Source: Acidobacteriota bacterium
GTDB lineage: Bacteria; Acidobacteriota; Polarisedimenticolia; J045
Length of the DNA: 64,000 nt
Direction: 5' to 3'
Assembly (NCBI GenBank): GCA_017994815.1
Contig: JAGOJY010000002.1
Span: 56,001 to 120,000 of the forward strand
The position numbers were made by a program, and so were the translations under genes. This document shows, in pieces, positions 37,405 to 46,339 of this stretch; position 1 is the first letter of the stretch; the number at the start of each line of letters is the position of its first letter. The notes under the pieces were generated by a model that saw only the letters and a program-made list of their open reading frames with translations, searched no databases and was not told the DNA's origin.

Positions 37405-37589
37405 GAGTTCCCCTGCTCCCCTTCCGGGCGCCCCGACTCGGGGAGCATCTGGGGAATGCCGTCCACGACGGGGTAGACCAGGCGGCAACCGGCGCAGCGC
37501 AGCCCGGAGCCGTCCGCCACCGGCTCGACCTTCTGGTGACAGCGCGGGCAGGCCAGGATTTCCAGGAGCCACGGCTCGATCGGGGACAT
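37401..37589 (-). CDS. Trm112/YcaR-like zinc-ribbon protein
   Basis: 62 residues, GGAGGTG ribosome site. Sequence LLEILACPRCHQKVEP and LRCAGCRLVYPVVDGIPQMLP gives two CxxC pairs and the family ending. In many Gram-negatives such proteins neighbour LPS genes (lpxK, kdsB). It overlaps the kinase start. The role is poorly known; Trm112 family members often stabilise methyltransferases. Confidence 0.88.
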   Translation of the reverse strand: MSPIEPWLLEILACPRCHQKVEPVADGSGLRCAGCRLVYPVVDGIPQMLPESGRPEGEQGNS

Positions 37590-37644
37590 CGCACCTCCGG
37601 CGTCGGCGCGATCCTGCCAAACCCGTGGCCGGGGGGTCAACCTC

Positions 37645-37668
37645 GCCCGCCGGCCCGGGCCGGCGGGC
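37645..37668. promoter_or_regulatory. 24-bp perfect palindrome between divergent genes
   Basis: GCCCGCCGGCCC followed by its exact reverse complement GGGCCGGCGGGC. It sits in the 148-bp gap between the Trm112-like gene and the heptosyltransferase gene. It could be an operator or a hairpin in either 5' leader. Very GC-rich background raises the chance of a chance palindrome. Confidence 0.35.
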
Positions 37669-37737
37669 CCGGGGCCCGTTTCCCGTGCATGCCCCGCGCC
37701 CCAGCGGGTACCATCGACGCCCCGTGCGAGCCCGACC

Positions 37738-38784
37738 GTGACCGCCGCCGATCCCGACCGCGTCCTGCTCGTCCGCCTCGGCGCGGTCGGGGACGTGGTG
37801 CGCACGCTGCCGGCCCTGCGCTGGATCCGCCGGACGTGGCCCGCCGCCCGCATCGGCTGGGCCGTCGAGCGCGGCCCGGCGCCGCTCCTGCGCGGGCACC
37901 CCGATCTCGACGAACTGCTGGTCTTCGATCGCCCGCGCCCGGCGTGGCGCGCCGCCGGCCCGGCGCGCGCGTTCCTGCGGCAGGTCGCCGGCTTCGCGCC
38001 CGCGCTGAGCCTCGATTTCCAGGCCTCGTTCAAGAGCGGGCTCGTCGCGTGGTGGTCCGGGGCGGCCACCCGCGCCGGGTTCGACCGCGCCGCGGGCCGC
38101 GAGGCCAGCCACCTGTTCGCGAACCTGCGCGTGCCGCTGCCCGACCCGCGCGTACACCGGGTCGAGCGCGCCCTCGCGCTCGCCCGCGCCGCCGGCGCGC
38201 GCCCCGGCCCGGTCGAAGCCGACCTCGCGCTGCTCCCGGCCGAGGTGGAGTCCGGCCGGGCGCTGGTCGCGGCGCACGCGGGGGGCCGGACCGCGGTCGC
38301 CCTCTCGCCGTTCAGCAGCCGCCGCCAGGCGTGGAAACGCTATCCGCTCGAGCGCTGGGCCGAGGTCGCCCGGGGACTGGCCGGTTCCGGGTGCCACGTG
38401 CTGGTGCTCGGCGGGCCCGGCGAGGAGGTCGACGCGCGCGAGCTGTGCGCACGCGCCGGGGCGGGCGCCTGCGCGGCCACCGACCTCGGACTGCGCGAGC
38501 TGGCCGCGGTCCTCGGCGCCGTCGACCTCGCGGTGTCCGGCGACACGGGCCCGATGCACCTGGCGTCGGCGGCGGGAACTCCCGTCGTCGCGATCTACGG
38601 TCCGACCGACCCGGTCCTGAACGCGCCCTACGGCGCGGGGCACGTGGTCCTCGCGCCGGCGCGCCCGACCGGTCGCGGCGACGCCGACCGTTTCCCGGGG
38701 ATCACTCCCGAACTGATCGTGCGCCGCGCGCTCGAACGCTTGTCGGGCGCGACGGCGCCGCGGCACGTTGGCCGACCGACGTAA
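37738..38784 (+). CDS. Glycosyltransferase family 9 (LPS heptosyltransferase)
   Basis: 348 residues in ADP-heptose:LPS heptosyltransferase layout: LLVRLGAVGDVVRTLPALRWIRRTWP at the N-terminus, LDFQASFKSGL, SPFSSRRQAWKRYPLERW and the nucleotide-sugar site SGDTGPMHLASAAGTPVVAIYGPTDP near 270. GTG start. WaaC- or WaaF-type cannot be told apart here. Neighbouring heptose kinase supports an inner-core role. Confidence 0.9.
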   Translation: MTAADPDRVLLVRLGAVGDVVRTLPALRWIRRTWPAARIGWAVERGPAPLLRGHPDLDELLVFDRPRPAWRAAGPARAFLRQVAGFAPALSLDFQASFKSGLVAWWSGAATRAGFDRAAGREASHLFANLRVPLPDPRVHRVERALALARAAGARPGPVEADLALLPAEVESGRALVAAHAGGRTAVALSPFSSRRQAWKRYPLERWAEVARGLAGSGCHVLVLGGPGEEVDARELCARAGAGACAATDLGLRELAAVLGAVDLAVSGDTGPMHLASAAGTPVVAIYGPTDPVLNAPYGAGHVVLAPARPTGRGDADRFPGITPELIVRRALERLSGATAPRHVGRPT

Positions 38785-38813
38785 CGATGCAACACCGTTC
38801 CTGCGGAGGCGTG

Positions 38814-40283
38814 ATGGACAGATCGTGGTGGGCGTTGTCGTGCACGACCGGCTCGCTTTTCGCGCTGGCCGCGGGGGCCGCGCTCGCGGCCGCCGCGCCG
38901 GTTGCGCCCCAGACCGTGGCCGAGCTGCAGGAGATGATGCGCGGCGGGCGTTGCCCGGAGGTACTCCAGCGCGTGGCGGACCTGCGGCGCGGCGCGCCGC
39001 AGGACGTCGAGCTGATGGTGCTCGAGGCCAACTGCCGGCTGAACGCGTCGCGCAAGATCGAGCGGGTGTTCCAGGCCGACGACTACGAGCGCGCGCGCAT
39101 CGCGCGCGGCGGCGGGATGATGCCGCCGGAAGCGGCCGAGTCGTTCTACCGCGTCGAGACGCGCTTCGACCCGGCCGAGCAGGAACGCGCGCTCGGCCTT
39201 TTGGCCGAGGCGCTGCGCCGCGCGCCGGGCCGCGCCGACCTGCTCGTGGGCAACGTCGCCGCGCTGGCCTACGCCGGGCGGGCGCAGGACGCCGCGGCGC
39301 TCCTGCGCAAGGACGGCGCGCGGCTCGCCCCGGGCGCGCTGGCCGACGCCGCCGCCACCGTGCAGGACCTCCTGACGATGCGCCGCACCGAAGACGCGGC
39401 GCTGCTCGCGAACGCGCTGCGCGAGGTCGCGCCCTCCGAGGCGTTCTCGCAGCGCGCGGTCGCCGCGGTGGCGCTGGCGCGGCAGGACGTCCGCGCCGCG
39501 CTGGAAGCGCTGCAGCCGCTGATCGGCGACACCACGGACGAGGTCGCCACCCGGCAGCTCGCGCAACTGCTGATGCTCGGCCGCCGCTGGAACGAGGCCC
39601 AGGCGCTGCTCGCGGCGGTGGCCGGGCGCGACCTGCAGATGACCGCGTGGCTGGCGCTGGTGCGCGGCCGGTTGGTCCCGCGCTCCGCCGTCCCGCTGTG
39701 GAAGGACATCCAGGAGCTGATGAAGGTCAAGAAGCTGCAGGACCCGACGGTGGAGCGGTTGATCGCGCACTACCTGCGCGCCTTCTCCGGCGAGAAGCTC
39801 CCCACGCCGATGATGCGGGTCCGCGCGTCGCGGATGTTCCAGGACGCCGGGATGACGCTGCCCGCGATCGTCGAGGCCGACGCCGCGGCGGCGGAAGACC
39901 CGGCGCTGGCCGAGGCGCACGCGATGTTGGCCGAGATCTACCGCACGACGGGGCGCTTCGACCTCGCGCTGGAGGTGCTCGACCAGCAGCGGCAAGTCGC
40001 GGCGGGCGCGGCGGAGGGCGAGGCGGCGCGCCGGCTGGCCGAGATCGACCTCGAGCGCGCGCGGATGCTGCTCGCGCTGCACCGCGAGGCCGAGGCCTAC
40101 GACGCGTACGAGTCGGCGGCACAGGCCGGGCTGCGCCGGCCTTACGAGCAGGCCCTGGCCGCGCTGGCGCTGGACCGCACGGAACGCGCCGTGGAGTTGC
40201 TCGGCGCGGCGGTCAGCACCGGTGGCGAGGACGCCGCCGCGGCGCAGGCCAGGCTGGCCGCGCTCGCGCCGGCAAAACCCTGA
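38814..40283 (+). CDS. Exported TPR-repeat protein
   Basis: 489 residues; ATG with GGAGG 7 nt before. A signal-like N-terminus (SLFALAAGAALAAAAP), then helical repeats with TPR character (AEAHAMLAEIYRTTGRFDLALEVLDQQ, EAYDAYESAAQAGLRRPYEQALAALAL). Two cysteines near the N-terminal half. Probably a periplasmic scaffold. No specific function visible. An upstream ATG (38787) lacks a ribosome site. Confidence 0.75.
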   Translation: MDRSWWALSCTTGSLFALAAGAALAAAAPVAPQTVAELQEMMRGGRCPEVLQRVADLRRGAPQDVELMVLEANCRLNASRKIERVFQADDYERARIARGGGMMPPEAAESFYRVETRFDPAEQERALGLLAEALRRAPGRADLLVGNVAALAYAGRAQDAAALLRKDGARLAPGALADAAATVQDLLTMRRTEDAALLANALREVAPSEAFSQRAVAAVALARQDVRAALEALQPLIGDTTDEVATRQLAQLLMLGRRWNEAQALLAAVAGRDLQMTAWLALVRGRLVPRSAVPLWKDIQELMKVKKLQDPTVERLIAHYLRAFSGEKLPTPMMRVRASRMFQDAGMTLPAIVEADAAAAEDPALAEAHAMLAEIYRTTGRFDLALEVLDQQRQVAAGAAEGEAARRLAEIDLERARMLLALHREAEAYDAYESAAQAGLRRPYEQALAALALDRTERAVELLGAAVSTGGEDAAAAQARLAALAPAKP

Positions 40284-40292
40284 CGCGGCGGG

Positions 40293-41198
40293 CTACGCGA
40301 TCTCGCGCAGCAGGCCCTCGAGGTGCGGGCGTTCCAGCTGGTAGGTCTTGCGGCAGAACCCGCAAGCGACCTCGACCGGCTGCTCGCGCGCGTCCTGGAC
40401 CAGCTCCCGCAGTTCGGCCGGGCCGAGCAGCTTCAGCGCGGTGTCGACGCGTTCGGGCGAGCAGCTGCAGCGGAACTCGACCGGGTAGCGCTCGACCAGC
40501 TCGAACCCGGCGGGAAACATCTGCGCCAGCCAGTCGCCGGGCCCGCGGCCGTCGCGCAGCTGGCGCGTCACTTCGCCCAGCTCGCGCGCGCGTCGCTCCA
40601 GCTCGACGGCGTCGGCGTCGCTCGTCTCGGGCAACAGCTGGACCAGGTAGCCGCCGGCGTGCGTCACGGCACCGGTGGACGAGACGAACACGCCGAGCGC
40701 GACCGCGCACGCCGTCTGCTCCGACTCGCGCAGGTAGTGCGCGAGGTCCTGCGCGATCTCGCCGGACACGAGCGGCACGACACCGCGGTACGGTTCGCCG
40801 GAGCCGATGTCGCGCACGACCGACAGGCTCCCCGCGGTCCCGACCACCCCCGCGACGCCGAGCTTGCCGTTCACCGGCGGCGCGTCGGCGGCAGGGTGTC
40901 GGGCGAAGCCGCGAACCCAGCCCGCCGGCGAGGCGGTGGCGACGATCCGCCCCGCCGGGCCGTCGCCGTCGATCTCGAGCGTCAGCACCGGCTCGCGCCG
41001 CGTGACCTTTTCCAGGAGCGACGCGAGCAAGAGCGCGCCGGTGGCGGCGCGGCCGAGCGCGGCGGTCACCGGCGGCGAAGCGCCGTGCACGGCGCGCAGC
41101 TCCTCGACGAGGTGCGTCGTGCGCGCGGCGACGATGCGCGCGCGCCCGTCGAGCGCCAGCGCGCGGATCAGCTCGTCCTTGCCCGGGTGTTCGGCCAT
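40293..41198 (-). CDS. hslO: Redox-regulated chaperonin Hsp33
   Basis: 301 residues. N-terminal Hsp33 fold (THLVEELRAVHGASPPVTAALGRAATGALLLASLL, GKLGVAGVVGTAGSL, VPLVSGEIAQDLAHYLRESEQ) and the C-terminal redox zinc centre with FRCSCS and CGFCRKTY. It is activated by oxidative stress through disulfide formation. ATG chosen at MAEHPGKDEL. Convergent with the TPR gene, 9 nt apart. Confidence 0.96.
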   Translation of the reverse strand: MAEHPGKDELIRALALDGRARIVAARTTHLVEELRAVHGASPPVTAALGRAATGALLLASLLEKVTRREPVLTLEIDGDGPAGRIVATASPAGWVRGFARHPAADAPPVNGKLGVAGVVGTAGSLSVVRDIGSGEPYRGVVPLVSGEIAQDLAHYLRESEQTACAVALGVFVSSTGAVTHAGGYLVQLLPETSDADAVELERRARELGEVTRQLRDGRGPGDWLAQMFPAGFELVERYPVEFRCSCSPERVDTALKLLGPAELRELVQDAREQPVEVACGFCRKTYQLERPHLEGLLREIA

Positions 41199-41256
41199 GC
41201 CCGAGCTTGCCGCGAATCGCGCCGGACGACAAACGCGGCGCGCGCCGCGCGGGGAC

Positions 41257-42042
41257 TCAGCCCAGCCGGGCCAGGACCGCCGGGAACAGCACGTTGTTCT
41301 CCTCGTGCACGTGCTGGTGGATGTCGCGCTCGAGCTCCGCGAGGCCGGACAGCAGCGCGCGCAGGGTGTTGCAGGCGTCGGGCGGCGCGGCATAGCCGCC
41401 GGTCAAAGACCGCATCCGCACCAGCGCGGCGCCCGCCGCATCGTGCTCGCGCTCGAGGACGTCGATCGCGCCCCGCACCTCGGCCACCTCGCTCCCCTCG
41501 CGCTTGACCGCCGGGAACAGGCCCATCTCTTCCTTGACCAGGTGCGCGTACATCTCGTCGACGAACCCCTTCCAGACCTCGGCCAGCGCGAAGTACTCGG
41601 GGTGGTTCTCGCCGTGCGCGGCCAGCACGCGCTCGAGCAGCGCGGAGAGCCGCGGCATCTCGGTGCGCAGGACCACGTGGTGCGTGCCGACGAGGTGGTC
41701 GGCCAGAAGCGACGGCGGCAGCGACCCGACATCGTGCGGGTCGGGCGCCCCCGCCGCGCGCGCGTCGATCGCGGCGAGGGCGTCGGCCAGCTCGCCGACG
41801 GCGATCCCCTTCTCGCGCGCGGCCTCGGCCAGCGTCCGCTTGCCGCCGCAGCAGTAGTCGATGCCGAAGCGCTCGAAGACGCGGGCGCGGGACGGGCTGG
41901 CGGCGACGATCGAACCGACGGAGTCCTGGGAATCGAAGGTGGAACGGGTCACGGTCGACACGGGCGGAACCTCCTTGGGGGCCGCGACGGCGAGCGCGGC
42001 GGGGAGCCAGAACAGGACGGCGGCGATCGGGGTGGCGCGCAT
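41257..42042 (-). CDS. RIC/YtfE-ScdA family di-iron protein with N-terminal signal peptide
   Basis: 261 residues. ScdA_N domain with GIDYCCGGKRTLAEAA near 60, then a hemerythrin-like four-helix bundle with metal-ligand stretches HHVVLRTEMPRL, HLVKEEMGLFPAV and HVHEENNVLFPAVL. Known relatives repair iron-sulfur clusters in the cytoplasm. Here MRATPIAAVLFWLPAALAVAA precedes the domain and looks like a signal peptide, which is unusual. ATG 42042 is preferred because GGGAG is 6 nt upstream. A promoter and inverted repeat lie just upstream. Confidence 0.88.
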   Translation of the reverse strand: MRATPIAAVLFWLPAALAVAAPKEVPPVSTVTRSTFDSQDSVGSIVAASPSRARVFERFGIDYCCGGKRTLAEAAREKGIAVGELADALAAIDARAAGAPDPHDVGSLPPSLLADHLVGTHHVVLRTEMPRLSALLERVLAAHGENHPEYFALAEVWKGFVDEMYAHLVKEEMGLFPAVKREGSEVAEVRGAIDVLEREHDAAGAALVRMRSLTGGYAAPPDACNTLRALLSGLAELERDIHQHVHEENNVLFPAVLARLG

Positions 42043-42079
42043 GTTCATCTCCCGGCCAGGATCTTGGGCGGCCGAGACC

Positions 42080-42107
42080 ATTGTGCGATGCCAATTGTGG
42101 ATGTCAA
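42080..42107 (-). promoter_or_regulatory. Sigma70-like promoter of the RIC gene
   Basis: On the minus strand TTGACA (42107-42102), 16-bp spacer, CACAAT (42085-42080). Perfect -35 and a four-of-six -10. It gives a leader of about 30 nt before ATG 42042. Confidence 0.6.
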
Positions 42108-42122
42108 GGTATTTTTATCCAC
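42097..42122. promoter_or_regulatory. Inverted repeat overlapping the RIC promoter, candidate operator
   Basis: GTGGAT-N14-ATCCAC, perfect arms in a 26-bp AT-rich stretch that covers the -35 box. RIC genes are commonly controlled by NO or redox regulators such as NsrR or FNR-type proteins, but the sequence does not match a consensus I can recall exactly. A repressor-type operator is inferred from position. Confidence 0.45.
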
Positions 42123-42148
42123 GACGGGCCGCGGGCCCCCGGGCTGCC

Positions 42149-43186
42149 TCAGCGCGGGACCGTGCCCAGCGCCACCCCGGCCAACAGGTACAACAGCTTG
42201 GCGGCAACGAACCCGTCCCACCAGCCCGCGCCGACCTCGACCAGGTCGGCGCCGACGACGGTCCGGCCCGACCGGGCGAGCGCCGCCAAGAGGAGCGTCG
42301 CCTCGCGCCAGCCCAGCCCCCCGGGCACCGGGGTGCCGGTGCCGGGGCAGAGCGATGGGTCGAGCCCGTCCACGTCGAACGAGATCCACACCGTCGCGGG
42401 CAGCCGTGCGACCACCTCGCGCGCTATCGACAGCCAGCTCTCGCCGCCCAGGACGCGCTCGGCGATGGTGGCGTCCGGATACCAGGCGCAGCGCGGACCC
42501 GCCGCCTGTGCCGCTTCGTGCTCCTCGCGGCCGAGGTCGCGCAGGCCCACCTGGACCAGCACCGCCAGCCCGTCCAGCTCCAGCGCCCGGCGCATGACCG
42601 AGGCGTGCGAGGTGGCCCACCCCTCGTACCCGCCGCGCAGGTCCGCGTGCGCGTCGACGTGCAGGACCCCGAGACCGGGGTGCCGCCGCGCCGCGGCGCG
42701 CAGCGCGCCGAGGCTGATCGCGTGCTCCCCGCCCAGCACGATCGGCACGCGGCCCGACGCGAAAAGGCGCGTCACCGCGTCGTCGAGCCAGTCCCAGATT
42801 TCGCGCCCCGCGTCGTCCACGCGCGCCGCCGCCGCGGTGTCGCCGCGGCGCGCCGCGTCCGCGTCGGCCCGCGCGCGGCCCGCCAGCTCGCGGATCGCGG
42901 CGCTCTCGGCCAGCGACGACAGCCCGTGGCGCCACGGCTCGCCGGCCAAGGGATCGAAGAAGTCGACCTGCCCGGAGGCGGCGATCACCGCGCGCGGGCC
43001 GTCCAGCGTCCCCCCGCGCGAGGACACCGTCGCCTCGTACGGCACGGGCACCGCGACGCAGCGCGCCTCGGCCGGCGGGATCGGGAAGCCGAACAGGGCG
43101 TCGTCCGATTCGGCCGGAGCCCCGGGGTCGATCGCGCGCGGCGGTCGCGGCGGCGCAGCGGGGATGTCGGCGCGCGGGATCTTCAA
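42149..43186 (-). CDS. Ureohydrolase family protein (agmatinase/arginase-like)
   Basis: 345 residues. Binuclear-manganese motifs GGEHAIS (about 149), DAHADLR (about 175) and SFDVDGLDPS (about 270) are complete. GVPYEATVSSRGGT-like VPVPYEATVSSRGGTLDGPRAVI favours agmatinase (SpeB) over arginase. TTG start with GAGGAGG upstream, overlapping the preceding stop (TTGA). Substrate could be agmatine, guanidinobutyrate or similar. Confidence 0.88.
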   Translation of the reverse strand: MKIPRADIPAAPPRPPRAIDPGAPAESDDALFGFPIPPAEARCVAVPVPYEATVSSRGGTLDGPRAVIAASGQVDFFDPLAGEPWRHGLSSLAESAAIRELAGRARADADAARRGDTAAAARVDDAGREIWDWLDDAVTRLFASGRVPIVLGGEHAISLGALRAAARRHPGLGVLHVDAHADLRGGYEGWATSHASVMRRALELDGLAVLVQVGLRDLGREEHEAAQAAGPRCAWYPDATIAERVLGGESWLSIAREVVARLPATVWISFDVDGLDPSLCPGTGTPVPGGLGWREATLLLAALARSGRTVVGADLVEVGAGWWDGFVAAKLLYLLAGVALGTVPR

Positions 43187-44169
43187 TGGTCCTCCTCGGT
43201 GACGACGCGGTCGCCGACCTGCACCGGCGGCCCGGCGGCGAGATCGAGCACCACGCGCCGCCCCGCGGCGCTCACGACGCGCCCGCCGCGGCGCTGCGGG
43301 CCGTGCCCCGAGTGCAGTTCGACGCGGTCGCCCGGCGCCAGGCCGGCGGCGCGATCGAGCGTCAGCTCGACGCGCGCCCCGCGGCCCGCGACGCCGATCA
43401 CCGCGGCGCGGGGGGCCGCGGGCGGGCCGAAGCTCTCGAAGCGCGGCGGCCCCTCGCGCGGGATCCTGAGGTGCCGGCGTGTCGAGCGCCAGTCCGGCAG
43501 CACGTACAGCGAACGCTCGCGGCCGTCGGGCCCCGCGAGCCGCAGGTCCATCTCGACGTGGACGTGCCCGATCACGCCGCCGTCGAAGCCGCGGCGCGCG
43601 AGCCACGCCGCGTAGCGCTCGAAGTGGCCGGCCGGGATCGCGGTCTTGTGCGCGAGGTTCCTGTGGCGCAGCGCGCGCTCGATCGAGTCGCCGACCCGCA
43701 GCCCGGTGCGTGCCGGCAACCGGCGAAAGGCGCCGAGGAACGGCCGCGAGCGCACCACGGAGCGGAACAGGCGCCCGCGGCGGTCGCCGCGGTCCAGGAG
43801 GTCGCCGTGCGCGAGGCACCAGCGCCGGCCGGCCCAGGACTCGACCGCGATCCCCTCCGCCACGTCGTCGAACGCCACGCCGCGCCAGCGGCGGGCCAGG
43901 AACTCGCGGTTGCCTTCGACGAACAGGACGCGCACCCCCTGCGCGCGCAACGCCGCGCAGGCGTCGAGCACCGCGCGGTGGTGCGCAAGGGTGAACTTCG
44001 GGTCGCCGACCCACAGCGCGAAGATGTCGCCCAAGAGCGCCAGCACGGCGGTGTCGCCCGCGCGCGCGGCGAGGAACGCGCGGAACGCGTCCAGCTCGGG
44101 GTCGTCGGCGCCGACGTGCACGTCGGCCACCAGCACCAGGTCGCCCACGCCGCTCGAAGTCGCGCTCAC
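43183..44169 (-). CDS. LpxH-like metallophosphoesterase with C-terminal extension
   Basis: 328 residues. Calcineurin-like motifs VADVHVG (Asp-x-His, near 15), GDIFALWVG, EGNREF, AHGDLLD and GHVHVE. The GN-R-E-F and D-I-F variants resemble UDP-2,3-diacylglucosamine hydrolase LpxH, which fits an LPS-making cell. The last ~95 residues (a basic linker plus a small beta-rich part) are not part of LpxH. Overlaps tgt and the ureohydrolase gene by 4 nt each. LpxH activity is likely but not certain. Confidence 0.8.
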   Translation of the reverse strand: MSATSSGVGDLVLVADVHVGADDPELDAFRAFLAARAGDTAVLALLGDIFALWVGDPKFTLAHHRAVLDACAALRAQGVRVLFVEGNREFLARRWRGVAFDDVAEGIAVESWAGRRWCLAHGDLLDRGDRRGRLFRSVVRSRPFLGAFRRLPARTGLRVGDSIERALRHRNLAHKTAIPAGHFERYAAWLARRGFDGGVIGHVHVEMDLRLAGPDGRERSLYVLPDWRSTRRHLRIPREGPPRFESFGPPAAPRAAVIGVAGRGARVELTLDRAAGLAPGDRVELHSGHGPQRRGGRVVSAAGRRVVLDLAAGPPVQVGDRVVTEEDH

Positions 44170-45284
44170 GGGCCGGGATTATCCCGCATCCGGCGCACCC
44201 ATTCGTGGCGCCAGGCCGGGAATCGCCCTTCGGCGATCGCCGTGCGCATCTCCCGCATCAGCCCGAGGTAGTAGAACAGGTTGTGGATCGTCCCGGCGCG
44301 CGGGCCGAGCATCTCGCCGCTGCAGTAGAGGTGCCTGAGGTAGGCCCGCGAGAACGTCGCGCACACCACGCAGCCGCAGCGCGGGTCGGGCGGCCGCGGG
44401 TCGTCGCGGTGCCGCGCGTTGCGCATGTTCAGCGGCCCGCCGGACGTGAACAGCTGTGCCGTGCGGCCGTGGCGCGTGGGCAAAACGCAGTCGAACATGT
44501 CGAACCCGGCGCCGACCGCCGCGACGAGGTCCTCCGGCCGCCCCATTCCCATCAGGTAGCGCGGCCGTCCCACCGGCAGCCGCGGGCCGAACGTCGCGAC
44601 GATGCGCGCCACCTCCTCGCCGCTTTCTCCGACCGACACGCCGCCGAGCGCGATCCCGTCGAACTGCATCGCGCTGGTGCGCGCGAGACTCTCCTCGCGC
44701 AGGTCGTCGAACAGCCCGCCCTGGACGATACCGAACAGCGCCGCGCCCGGGTCGCGCCGCGCGGCGAGGTTGCGCGGCAGCCAGTCCGCCGTGCGCCGCA
44801 TCGCGCGCTCGGCCGCCCCGCGCTCGCCCGGCGCGCCGGTGCAGTCGTCGAGCGCCATCATGATGTCCGAGCCGAGGCGCTCCTGGATCGCGATCGAGGT
44901 CTCCGGCGTCAGCCGCCGCGGCAGGCCCTCGACGTGGTCGAGGAATGTCACGCCGTCGTCGTCGATCGTGCGCCGGCGCGCGAGCGAGAAGACCTGGTAC
45001 CCGCCGGAGTCGGTCAGGATCGGCCCGCTCCAGCCGCAGAAGCGGTGCAGCCCGCCCAGCCGCGAGACCAGTTCCTCGCCAGGGCGGACGTGGAGGTGGT
45101 AGGTGTTGGCGAGGATGATCTCGGCGCCGAGCGCGCGGACCTCGTCCGGCAGGAGGCCCTTGACCGAGCCGGCGGTGCCGACCGGCATGAACGCCGGCGT
45201 CGCGACGGCACCGCGGCGCGTGCGCAGGACGCCGGCCCGCGCCGTCCCGTCGGTCGCCGTGACCTCGAAGGCGAGCGCGGCCAT
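44166..45284 (-). CDS. tgt: tRNA-guanine transglycosylase
   Basis: Inserts preQ1 into tRNA anticodons. 372 residues: ANTYHLHVRPG, TDSGGYQVFSLA (catalytic Asp near 92), GIVQGG, GGVSVGE, MGMGRPEDL, the second Asp in FDMFDCVLPTRHGR and the zinc site CGCVVC..LYCSGE..H. ATG 45284 or GTG 45287 both overlap the queA stop. Third gene of a queC-queA-tgt run. Confidence 0.97.
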   Translation of the reverse strand: MAALAFEVTATDGTARAGVLRTRRGAVATPAFMPVGTAGSVKGLLPDEVRALGAEIILANTYHLHVRPGEELVSRLGGLHRFCGWSGPILTDSGGYQVFSLARRRTIDDDGVTFLDHVEGLPRRLTPETSIAIQERLGSDIMMALDDCTGAPGERGAAERAMRRTADWLPRNLAARRDPGAALFGIVQGGLFDDLREESLARTSAMQFDGIALGGVSVGESGEEVARIVATFGPRLPVGRPRYLMGMGRPEDLVAAVGAGFDMFDCVLPTRHGRTAQLFTSGGPLNMRNARHRDDPRPPDPRCGCVVCATFSRAYLRHLYCSGEMLGPRAGTIHNLFYYLGLMREMRTAIAEGRFPAWRHEWVRRMRDNPGP

Positions 45285-46339
45285 CACAGCGCCAGCATCG
45301 CGTCGCCGTACGAGTAGAAGCGATAGCCCGCGGCGACCGCCTCGCGGTACGCGGCGAGCACGCGCTCGCGCCCGGCGAATGCCGCGACCAGCATCAACAG
45401 CGTCGAGCGCGGCAGGTGGAAGTTGGTCAGAAGCGCGTCCACGTGGCGGAAGGCGAACCCCGGCGCGATGAACAGCGACGTGCGCCCGGCGCCGGGGAGC
45501 GGCGCGCCGCGCGGACCGTCCGGCCGCGACTCCAGCGCGCGGGCGACCGTCGTGCCGACGGCGACCACGCGCCCGCCGCGCCCGCGCGCCGCCGCGATCG
45601 CCGCGGCCGTGGCTTCCGGGACCGTGAAGCTCTCCTCGTGCAGCCGCACGTCGGCCGTGTCCGGCGCGCGGACCGGCCGGAACGTGCCCTCGCCGACGTG
45701 CAGCGTGAGCGCCGCCCGCTCGACGCCGCGCGCGGCGAGCCGGTCCAACAGCTCCGGCGTGAAGTGCAGGCCCGCGGTCGGCGCGGCGACGGCGCCCGGT
45801 TCGCGCGCGTAGACCGTCTGGTAGCGCTCGCGGTCCGCGGCGAGCCGCGGGTCGCCGGGCGCGCGGCGGATGTAGGGCGGCAGCGGCGGCAGGCCGCGGC
45901 GCTCCAGGAGTTCCGCGACCGGCCCCGGCCCCGCGACCGCCACCCGGGCCCGCCCCTCGTCGTCGGTCGGCTCCAGCAGTTCCGCCCGGTAGCCGTCCGG
46001 CAACTCCAGCGCGACGTGCGGCCGCGGCGCGCGCGAGGCGCCGACGAGCGCGAGCCAGGTCTCGCCCGGCGCGCTTGTGTCGAGGCGCTCGAGCAGCAGC
46101 AGTTCCACCGCGCCGCCGGTCGGCTTCCTCGCGAACAAGCGCGCGGGCACCACGCGCGTGTCGTTGAGGACCAGCAGATCGCCGGCCCGCAGGAGCTCGG
46201 GCAGGTCGCGCACGCGCGCGTGGCGCGGGCCGCCGGCGGCGCGATCCAAGACGAGCAGGCGCGCGGCGTCGCGCGGCGTCGCCGGCTCCTGCGCGATCGA
46301 GGCGGCGGGCAGCTCGTAGTCGAACAGCGCCACGTCCAT
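45284..46339 (-). CDS. queA: S-adenosylmethionine:tRNA ribosyltransferase-isomerase
   Basis: 351 residues; converts preQ1-tRNA to epoxyqueuosine-tRNA. FDYELPAASIAQEP, LLVLNDTRVVPARL, PPYIRR, AAPTAGLHFTPELL, LHVGEGTFRPV, TNFHLPRSTLLMLV and the C-terminal YRFYSYGDAML are all family hallmarks. TGATG overlap with queC. Confidence 0.97.
   Translation of the reverse strand: MDVALFDYELPAASIAQEPATPRDAARLLVLDRAAGGPRHARVRDLPELLRAGDLLVLNDTRVVPARLFARKPTGGAVELLLLERLDTSAPGETWLALVGASRAPRPHVALELPDGYRAELLEPTDDEGRARVAVAGPGPVAELLERRGLPPLPPYIRRAPGDPRLAADRERYQTVYAREPGAVAAPTAGLHFTPELLDRLAARGVERAALTLHVGEGTFRPVRAPDTADVRLHEESFTVPEATAAAIAAARGRGGRVVAVGTTVARALESRPDGPRGAPLPGAGRTSLFIAPGFAFRHVDALLTNFHLPRSTLLMLVAAFAGRERVLAAYREAVAAGYRFYSYGDAMLAL

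Noticed and set aside
34015..37476. 1153-codon plus-strand frame opposite the DUF4388 and kinase genes
   Set aside because: Low-complexity Arg/Gly/Ala-rich translation with no domain; the minus-strand genes have clear motifs and ribosome sites.
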